A DNA stretch of 43,366 nucleotides from Thermoanaerobaculia bacterium (GTDB lineage Bacteria; Acidobacteriota; Thermoanaerobaculia; Multivoradales; JAHZIX01): the NCBI GenBank assembly GCA_027069135.1, contig JALXFE010000445.1, forward strand, positions 1 through 43,366, read 5' to 3'. Shown here in pieces: positions 32,603 through 39,307 of this stretch (the first letter of the stretch is position 1; the number at the start of each line of letters is the position of its first letter). Below the pieces are notes generated by a model. The model was not told where the DNA came from, did no database searches, and worked only from the letters and a program-made list of their open reading frames with translations. The position numbers and the translations under genes are program-made.

Positions 32603-34776
32603 TGAGCGTGCTGAAGGAGAGAGAGATCGCCCGTCGCCTCGCTTCCTTGGAGGCTCCGGAACCTCCGCCGGATCTCTTGGAAAAGCTTAGGGCGGAGATT
32701 CCCCCTCATTTCGATCTGGCACCGGAGGATTCTGCTGAGGTTTCCATTGGGGCCCCCGAGCCGGTCGTCGGTAGAGGCTGGTCTCGCTATTGGCCCATCG
32801 CTGCAACGTTTGCGATAGCGCTCGGCGGCGGGTTCCTGGCGTTTGAGGTGCAACGGCAATCCGCTCCCTCCGGCCTCCCCCAACCTGTCCTGGGGGACTC
32901 GGAGGAGTCGAAGCAAGAGACGATAGGATCTTTGCGGCGGGTCCCGGGAACGACGCAGCCTGCGGACCCAGTGGGGCTTGCAGACCCAGCAGAGTCTCCG
33001 GACCCAAGAGGCGAAGCCGATCGTGTCGCGGCGAGGTCTGATGCGGAAGAGTTTCGGTCTGCGCCTCGCCAGCTCTCAGCGCCTCCGGAATCCCCGGCGA
33101 CTCCCGGGGTTTCGGACCCACGGGTGTCGGTCCCAGGCCCGGATCCGAGCCCGCCACCGCCGGTGTTGAGCCGGGATTTTCTCGAGGAGGCGGCCGTTCC
33201 ATCCGGCACCTTCGATGACGAGATCTCCGTTCAGGGCGAGGCCCCCGAGATCGCAGTTACCTCTGCGATCTCCAGCAGCATGGCTACGAATCGGCGCTGG
33301 CGCCGGAAGGCGAAGAGGGATGTCGCGGCGGAACTATCCGAGCCCCGGGCTGCTCGGCCCCAGCCGTCGACCGGGGGAATGGCGGAACCCAACGACCAGC
33401 CCTATGGGGACGTCTTCTTCCGTCCCACGGGAACGAATCCCTTCATCGATACGGAAGAGGACCACCTTTCCACCTTCGGGCTCGACGTAGACACCGGCTC
33501 CTACACCATCGGACGCCGGTATCTCCGGGATGGCAACCTGCCCCCGGCGGAGTCCATCCGGGTCGAAGAATGGGTCAATGCCTTCGACTACGGAGACAGA
33601 CCTTCGATGCGAGGAGATTTTGCTCTCCTTGCCGAGGGCTCCCCCACTCCCTTCGCCGGCCCCCGGTACCGTCTACTTCGCCTCGCGGTACGGGGACGGA
33701 CCGTCGAGGCAGGGAATAGAAAGCCCGCGGTTCTGACCTTCGTGGTGGACGTTTCCGGCTCGATGGATCGGGAGAATCGCCTCGCGTTGGTCAAGAAGAG
33801 TCTGGGGTTACTCCTGGGAGAATTGCGGAGCTCGGATCGGATCGCCTTGGTGGTCTTCGGTAGCCGGGGCGAAGTGCTTCTCGAGCCGTCGAGCGACCAC
33901 GAGCGGATCCGCTCGGCGATCGACCGCCTGCAGCCCGGCGGGTCCACCAACGCCGAAGAGGGGTTGGCCTTGGGGTATCAGCTGGCGTCCCGATTCTTTC
34001 TCGAGGGTGGGATCAACCGGGTCATTCTCTGCTCCGATGGGGTCGCGAATGTTGGCCGTACCGGGCCGGAGTCTATTCTCCGAAGAATTCGCCAGGAGGC
34101 CGAACGAGGGATCGAGCTGACGACCCTGGGTTTTGGCATGGGCAATTACAACGATGTCCTGATGGAGCAGCTCGCCGACCAAGGCGACGGCCGGTACGCG
34201 TATCTGGATACCCTGGAGGAAGCGCGCCGGGTCCTGGTCGAAGATCTCACCGGAACCCTACAGACCATCGCCTCCGAGGTCCGAGCTCAGGTGGATTTCA
34301 ACCCTAAAACGGTGGAGAGATACCGCCTCCTCGGCTACGAGAATCGGGAGATTCCAGACGAGAGATTTCGGGACGATACTGTCGATGCGGGGGAAGTCGG
34401 CGCCGGGCATACCGTGACGGCTCTCTACGAGATCAAGCTGCGCCGTGGGGATCTCGTCGAGGAACGCCTGGCGACTCTGCATTTGCGATTCCGATCCGCG
34501 GCGACGGGCTCCTTCGAGGAGCTCTCGCGGGAGATTCGCGAGACAGACCTGGCACCGTCCTGGAAGCGCGCGTCACCGTCCCTCCGTCTGGCCTCCTTGG
34601 TGGCGGAAATGGCTGAGATTCTCAAAGGGAGCTATTGGGCCAAGGGGGGGAGCCTCGATCGCGTCTTCCGTCTCGCTCAGGGGCTCTCTCCGGAGTTCGC
34701 GGGCGATGAAAGGGTTGCCGAATTCGCGGCCCTGGCGGGCAAAGCCACTCGCCTGAGGCGGCAGGAAGAGCGGTGA
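32602..34776 (+). CDS. Membrane-anchored VWA protein (YfbK-like), probable sigma partner
   Basis: 724 aa. A ~55-residue cytosolic segment with EREIARRLASLEAPEPP, one membrane helix (YWPIAATFAIALGGGFLAF, ~63-82), a ~150-residue Pro/Ser-rich linker, then a YfbK-type region: FFRPTGTNPFIDTEEDHLSTFGLDVDTGSY, VWA domain with MIDAS VDVSGSMDRENR, SDGVANVG and a DUF3520-like tail. Just before this, EISVQGEAPEIAVTSA resembles the plug-start motif of TonB-dependent receptors. Coupled by 1-bp overlap to the sigma gene, so the short cytosolic head could bind the sigma factor while the outside VWA domain senses a ligand (inference). Confidence 0.85.
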   Translation: MSVLKEREIARRLASLEAPEPPPDLLEKLRAEIPPHFDLAPEDSAEVSIGAPEPVVGRGWSRYWPIAATFAIALGGGFLAFEVQRQSAPSGLPQPVLGDSEESKQETIGSLRRVPGTTQPADPVGLADPAESPDPRGEADRVAARSDAEEFRSAPRQLSAPPESPATPGVSDPRVSVPGPDPSPPPPVLSRDFLEEAAVPSGTFDDEISVQGEAPEIAVTSAISSSMATNRRWRRKAKRDVAAELSEPRAARPQPSTGGMAEPNDQPYGDVFFRPTGTNPFIDTEEDHLSTFGLDVDTGSYTIGRRYLRDGNLPPAESIRVEEWVNAFDYGDRPSMRGDFALLAEGSPTPFAGPRYRLLRLAVRGRTVEAGNRKPAVLTFVVDVSGSMDRENRLALVKKSLGLLLGELRSSDRIALVVFGSRGEVLLEPSSDHERIRSAIDRLQPGGSTNAEEGLALGYQLASRFFLEGGINRVILCSDGVANVGRTGPESILRRIRQEAERGIELTTLGFGMGNYNDVLMEQLADQGDGRYAYLDTLEEARRVLVEDLTGTLQTIASEVRAQVDFNPKTVERYRLLGYENREIPDERFRDDTVDAGEVGAGHTVTALYEIKLRRGDLVEERLATLHLRFRSAATGSFEELSREIRETDLAPSWKRASPSLRLASLVAEMAEILKGSYWAKGGSLDRVFRLAQGLSPEFAGDERVAEFAALAGKATRLRRQEER

Positions 34777-34789
34777 CGAGCTTGAAGCC

Positions 34790-36037
34790 CTACCAGCTGG
34801 ATCCCGAAGGCGCCAGGAGGCGTTGGCGGAAGGCGGGGACGGCGAGAACGGCGGCGACGGTGAGGGCGCCGAAGAAGCTCAGACCGGCGGATGTAGCGAA
34901 ATTTCCTGCATGTCCCAGGACCGTCGCCAGCCAGCCGGAGAGGACTCCCGCACCGATTTGCGCCACCACCACGATGCTGGCTTGCAAAGTGTAGTCGGTA
35001 CCGCCCCGATCCGGCCGGCAGACATCCATCATCAGGGTGAAAAGGGCCACGGTGGCCATCGTGCCGGTGAATTGTTCGGTAACGCTTAAAGCGAAGAGGT
35101 AGGGCAAGCTCGTCCAGCCTCGGGCCGCGAGCAAGAAGCCGATCAAGGGCAAGGCCTGGACCACACCGAGGAGCAAGAGGCCGCGTCGCCGCCCGAGCCC
35201 AGTGATGGCCCACCCACCGGCGAAGGCCCCGAGGAAGCTCGAGGCAGATCCGGCGATTCCCATGAGGCCGATCTGTTCCTTGGTGACACCGGCGTCGACG
35301 AGAAAGGGGCTGATCATTCCGCTGGCGATGGCGTCGCCGCCCTTGTACACGACGAGGAGGAGAAGCCAGAAGATCATGGCCGGGCGTTGGACGGCCTCGG
35401 AGAGATCTCGAAAGAGGAGCAGCAGGGCTGGAGAGAGGGAGCCCGGTGGGGCGTCGGAGCCGGGTCTTGGAGCCTCCCGAAAGCGGAGGATCGGGACTGA
35501 AGCCAAGGCCAGAGCTCCCGCCAGGCAGACGAAGGTCAACCGCCAACCGAGTCTTCCGATCACCAAGAGTAGGACGCCGCCGCCGAGGATCATTCCGACG
35601 CGGTAGGCCGCCACCTGAATGCTGTTGCCGAGGCCTCGCTCTTCTGCCCTCAAGAGACCTACCGCAAGGCCGTCGGTGGCAATGTCCTGGGTAGCGGCCA
35701 CCAGGTTGGTCAGGAGGATGATGGCGGCCAGAATCGCCAGGCCGCTATGAAGTCCGACCCATCCCATGGAGAGCAGGATCAATACCGCCGTTCCCTGAAG
35801 CGGGAGGATCCATCCCCGTCGCCAACCCAGACGCCGGGAAGAGTAGCGGTCGATGAGTGGGGCCCAGAGAAATTTGAGAGCCCAGGGCAGGGCCAGGAGG
35901 CGGGACCAGCCGATGATTCCCAAGGAGGCGCCGTTTTCCCGCAGGAGGGTGGGTAGGGCGACGGCGAAGAATCCGTAGGGCAGGCCCTGGGAGAAATAAA
36001 GAGAGGACAGCAGAGTCAGTTTCTGGAGCCGTTTCAT
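34790..36037 (-). CDS. AmpG-like MFS permease
   Basis: 415 aa with about twelve membrane helices. LYFSQGLPYGFFAVALPTLLRENG, LPWALKFLWAPLIDRYSSRRLG and ATQDIATDGLAV are signature segments of the AmpG/PAT branch of the major facilitator superfamily. E. coli AmpG imports anhydromuropeptides for cell-wall recycling; other members import acetyl-CoA or siderophores, so substrate is probable, not proven. Convergent with the VWA gene, 13 bp between stops; its promoter region is shared with the divergent pterin enzyme gene. Confidence 0.88.
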   Translation of the reverse strand: MKRLQKLTLLSSLYFSQGLPYGFFAVALPTLLRENGASLGIIGWSRLLALPWALKFLWAPLIDRYSSRRLGWRRGWILPLQGTAVLILLSMGWVGLHSGLAILAAIILLTNLVAATQDIATDGLAVGLLRAEERGLGNSIQVAAYRVGMILGGGVLLLVIGRLGWRLTFVCLAGALALASVPILRFREAPRPGSDAPPGSLSPALLLLFRDLSEAVQRPAMIFWLLLLVVYKGGDAIASGMISPFLVDAGVTKEQIGLMGIAGSASSFLGAFAGGWAITGLGRRRGLLLLGVVQALPLIGFLLAARGWTSLPYLFALSVTEQFTGTMATVALFTLMMDVCRPDRGGTDYTLQASIVVVAQIGAGVLSGWLATVLGHAGNFATSAGLSFFGALTVAAVLAVPAFRQRLLAPSGSSW

Positions 36038-36148
36038 GAGGTTCTGGAGAGTCGCTGTGAGTATAGCCTGTCGGTCTTCCCGAGTCCTCGTGGGACCTTC
36101 GTCCCCCCCGGGGCTGGACCGGTGCCGGAAAGGCTAGAATAGGGGCTT

Positions 36149-36655
36149 ATGAATCACTCCCAAGAATTCTCTGTTCTTCTCGCCAAAGAGGATTTCAAGT
36201 TCTCTGCGGCGCATTTCACCCTCTTTCCGGACGGCTCGGCCGAGCTTCTCCATGGTCACAACTACCAGGTCGCTGTGGAGGTCTCCGGCGAAGAGCTTGA
36301 CGATTACGGCCTGCTCTGCGACTTTGCCACGTTGAAAGTAGAGATCCGGAAGCTTTGTGAAGGCCTCGACAGTCGAACACTCATTCCACTTCGGAGCTCT
36401 GAGTTAGACGTCCGCCAGGTGGGCGAATCGGTGGAGGTCAGCTACAAGGATCGCCACTACCGCCTGCCTTTGCAGGATGTGCTCTTGCTGGATCTCGAGA
36501 ATACCTCCATCGAATTGATGGCGGTCATGTTGTGGCAAGACCTGGCTCTCAGGCTCGGCGAGAGTCGAGTCACCCGGTTGGGAATCTCGGTAGCGGAGAC
36601 GGCGGGTCAAAGCTGCTGGTATCGGGCGCGCATTCCTTGCCACCCGGAAAGCTGA
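36149..36655 (+). CDS. 6-pyruvoyl-tetrahydropterin synthase/QueD family enzyme
   Basis: 168 aa, usual family length. Zinc ligands are His22 (FSAAHF) and His35/His37 (ELLHGHNYQV). LLCDFATLK, LDSRTLIP and NTSIELMAVMLW follow the family pattern, and VAETAGQSCWY carries the late Glu. The catalytic Cys normally four residues before HGH is absent; Glu32 sits three residues before (ExxHGH), the arrangement described for PTPS-III enzymes that act in folate synthesis. Queuosine precursor synthesis is the alternative. Stand-alone gene, divergent from the AmpG-like permease. Confidence 0.82.
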   Translation: MNHSQEFSVLLAKEDFKFSAAHFTLFPDGSAELLHGHNYQVAVEVSGEELDDYGLLCDFATLKVEIRKLCEGLDSRTLIPLRSSELDVRQVGESVEVSYKDRHYRLPLQDVLLLDLENTSIELMAVMLWQDLALRLGESRVTRLGISVAETAGQSCWYRARIPCHPES

Positions 36656-36689
36656 TCGTAGGCCTAGTCCCAAGACTAGCGACGAAGGC

Positions 36690-36738
36690 CCACCTGTGAT
36701 GCCGTAGGAATCCGGCACCACAGGTGGTTGTTCCCTTT
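36690..36738. terminator. Bidirectional Rho-independent terminator
   Basis: Stem CCACCTGTG/CACAGGTGG (36690-36698 and 36719-36727) continues into an inner TGCCG/CGGCA pair, with a 7-base loop. It is followed by TTGTTCCCTTTT on the plus strand. It lies between the pterin enzyme gene and the convergent subtilase gene. A smaller CTAGTC/GACTAG hairpin precedes it at 36664-36679. Confidence 0.7.
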
Positions 36739-38471
36739 TAGAGGGCTCCGCCGAGGTTGCGTCCGGCGGGGGCGCTCAACAGCACGGGTGTCGAGGTCCA
36801 ATACTCGGCCGTCGACCCTGTGGGGCTGATGACATAGATCAGAGACGGCTGGGTCGCTCGGGACGGGATCAAGGCAGCGAATCGCTCGAGGACCAAGCGT
36901 CGGTAGGTCCCTTCGATCAACTCATCCAGGAGATCTCCCTGCCCTGCGCTGCGCTCGAGGAGCGGGTAGAAGTCTTGCTCTATGCGCAGATAGAGTCCTT
37001 CCAAGGTCTGTCCATTGTTGATGCCTCCAGACGCGGATATATCGAGGATGATGCTACCGCCTCCCGTGGCGGCTCCCGCGGCCTGATAGCCGAGTTTTTC
37101 TTCCTGACCGGGGCCGGTCGGTGCTGCGAATTCCCAACCTCCACCGGAGACGCAGGGGACGCAAAAATCCGACGAAGGTGCAGGGCTGGTGGTCGAGATC
37201 CATTCCTCGATGCTGGGGATTGTCAAGCCGTTCGCCAAGGGCGGAACCGGGCCCTTGATGAGAAGAAAGGGCTGGACGAAAGATTGACTCCAGCAATTCT
37301 GAGACGTTTGACCGAGCATTTGTTGGAGCATGTCGTTGGCGGCGGGGTTGCAACGGGGATTCAGATCTTGGGACAAGACATAGCAGCCTAGCTCCGAAGA
37401 CCACACGGGGTGGACCATGCCCGGGAGGGGATCCGGGAGCGAATTGTCGGCCGCTCCATCCACGAGCCAACCGGCCAGAATGGCTGCCGAGTAGGACGAT
37501 CCCGCCGGGGCGGGCCAAAGCCCTCCCACATCGGGCCCTTCGGGGAATGGAAGGCAAAGACCATATCCCGGAGTTAGCGCGGTGGCTTCCGGGGGAGTTT
37601 CCCAGGACGGTGCCACCGTCTGGCCCCAGCGAAAGGCTGCCATGTCGAGGGTGCCGGCACCGAGAACACTGTCGACCCCGGCGGGGAAAAGAAACGAACC
37701 ATGATTGCCGGCGGAGCCCACGAGAAGGACATCCAGACTCTTCAGATGATCGAGCACCTGTCGAATTTGACAGCTGATGACATTCGGATCGCAATCACCG
37801 GCCGGTGCCAGCTCAGAGGCCGAAGGCTTACGCCCGAAGCTGAGATTGAGGACTGCCGGTGGATTGAGCCCGTCGGTCTCGATCATCTCCACGAGCGAGC
37901 AGATCGTGGCCAGGACGTGTCCGTCGTTGACCGTTGATCCGAGAGCCTGGGTGATCGAAGGGTCGTCCAGGGAAAAGAGGCTCACCGGTCGCTGCGAGAG
38001 CATCTGGACGGTCGCGCCGACCGTCCAGCCGTGCCAGTCGTTCCAATCGGCGATCGCGACCCAGGCGTTGCTGCCGCCGCCTCCCGGCGGTCCGAAACAA
38101 GCTCCCTGGTCGCAAGGAACGGGGGGCTCCGGTGGTGCCGTGGGCCCTGCAGCATTAGGAAGGCTCACCAAGGGCGTGATGGGGCCTCCGGGCAGGGAGG
38201 GCACCTGCCTGATATGCGTCCGCCACGGTTTGGGATAGGCCTCGACGACCTCGTTATCGTTGTTGCCCAGGTAGGTGCAGACGGTGCCGGACTGGGAGCC
38301 GACAAGGAGCTGGCCGTAACTGCCACAGGCAAAGGTCAGGACTCCGGACGGGACTTCGCAAGTGGACTCGACGATGCCCCACTCCAGATTCATTTGAAGG
38401 GCCATAGCGGGGTTCGACGCCGCCCATAGAGCCACCACCATCAACGTTATTCTCAGGGGAATCTTCATCAT
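36738..38471 (-). CDS. Exported subtilisin-like (S8-type) protein
   Basis: 577 aa with a signal peptide (ITLMVVALWAASNPAMA). S8 landmarks: His147 in WHGWTVGATV, VLNLSFG, the oxyanion Asn256 in LVGSAGNHG, and Ser326 in GSSYSAAILAGWL. The usual Asp region (DTG) is not found; Asp142 and Asp145 sit only 5 and 2 residues before the His, so the catalytic Asp is displaced or the enzyme is altered. Many cysteines (about 15) suggest disulfides. Its ATG overlaps the stop of the anti-sigma-like gene (ATGA); GGAGGAG precedes it. Last gene of the sigma/CHAT operon and possibly its effector or a processing protease. Confidence 0.78.
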   Translation of the reverse strand: MMKIPLRITLMVVALWAASNPAMALQMNLEWGIVESTCEVPSGVLTFACGSYGQLLVGSQSGTVCTYLGNNDNEVVEAYPKPWRTHIRQVPSLPGGPITPLVSLPNAAGPTAPPEPPVPCDQGACFGPPGGGGSNAWVAIADWNDWHGWTVGATVQMLSQRPVSLFSLDDPSITQALGSTVNDGHVLATICSLVEMIETDGLNPPAVLNLSFGRKPSASELAPAGDCDPNVISCQIRQVLDHLKSLDVLLVGSAGNHGSFLFPAGVDSVLGAGTLDMAAFRWGQTVAPSWETPPEATALTPGYGLCLPFPEGPDVGGLWPAPAGSSYSAAILAGWLVDGAADNSLPDPLPGMVHPVWSSELGCYVLSQDLNPRCNPAANDMLQQMLGQTSQNCWSQSFVQPFLLIKGPVPPLANGLTIPSIEEWISTTSPAPSSDFCVPCVSGGGWEFAAPTGPGQEEKLGYQAAGAATGGGSIILDISASGGINNGQTLEGLYLRIEQDFYPLLERSAGQGDLLDELIEGTYRRLVLERFAALIPSRATQPSLIYVISPTGSTAEYWTSTPVLLSAPAGRNLGGAL

Positions 38472-39307
38472 TTCTCCTCCAAGGAATGCTCATCGCTCGT
38501 CGCTGGCAAGAGCCGGATCTGCCATGGGTAGACCCGACGGTGTTTCCCTCCTGCGAGGGCGGCCAAGGGGTCATTCCCCTCGAGCATGATCTCTGTTGCC
38601 GGGGTGTCGTCGGGACTATGAACCACAAAGAAAAAGTCGAATTGCCCCGAAGGGCTCCGCACCAAGGCGGCCGCCGGCCCTGCTAGAAGCGCGGCACCTC
38701 GAACCACTTCCAAAGAGAGAGGTGGGGTCGGGGGAAGATAGCGCAAAAGGTCGCCATCACGTCGGAAAACGCTGAACGCAAGACCCGCGCGAGCTTCTCC
38801 CCGAGGCTCGATCCGGATCTGTACTCGGGTGTCCGGGTAGGCCTCGATCGACGAGCTCGGGGAGGGCGGTTCGACGGTTTGGCTGCGGGCCGAGGCCAAT
38901 CCTTGCGCATGGAGGTCAAAAGCGAGATCTGTGGGTAGGCCTTGCGGGCGAAGGAGGGGGATGAAAAGTAGAAGACTAAGTGCCGCTGCTGCCGCTGCGT
39001 ACCCGGGCCACCACTGCCCCCAACCGAACCGGCCAGTCGACCTAGAGGCGCCGGGACGGCTTCGTAAGATGCGTTCGCGAAGCTCCAAGGGAGTGTTCGG
39101 TAGCTTCACGCCGGCAAGCTCCGCCAAGCGTTCCCGGGTCTTTCGATCTGTCGCCAGGGTCAACTCGATTTCTTTCTCGTCTTCCGGGTCCATGGTGCCT
39201 GAGCGGTACCTCTCGAGGTCCCTATCCGTAAGCCTGGCGGATCCCTCTCCTGCGCGGGCCTGAGATGCCAGGGTCCAAAGGAGATCCTCACGTTCTTCGT
39301 GGGTCAT
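38468..39307 (-). CDS. Anti-sigma-like single-pass membrane protein
   Basis: 279 aa. The cytosolic N-terminus of ~95 residues (RLTDRDLERYRSGTMDPEDEKEIELTLATDRKTRERLAELAG) has the helical, charged look of anti-sigma domains without the zinc HxxxCxxC motif. A single helix (YAAAAAALSLLLFIPLL) is followed by an external beta-rich ~160-residue part with IRIEPRGEARAGLAFSVF. No database family is certain. Starts and stops overlap both neighbours by 4 bp, so the protein is made in step with the CHAT and subtilase proteins. Role as anti-sigma for the operon's first gene is inference from topology and position. Confidence 0.65.
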   Translation of the reverse strand: MTHEEREDLLWTLASQARAGEGSARLTDRDLERYRSGTMDPEDEKEIELTLATDRKTRERLAELAGVKLPNTPLELRERILRSRPGASRSTGRFGWGQWWPGYAAAAAALSLLLFIPLLRPQGLPTDLAFDLHAQGLASARSQTVEPPSPSSSIEAYPDTRVQIRIEPRGEARAGLAFSVFRRDGDLLRYLPPTPPLSLEVVRGAALLAGPAAALVRSPSGQFDFFFVVHSPDDTPATEIMLEGNDPLAALAGGKHRRVYPWQIRLLPATSDEHSLEEK

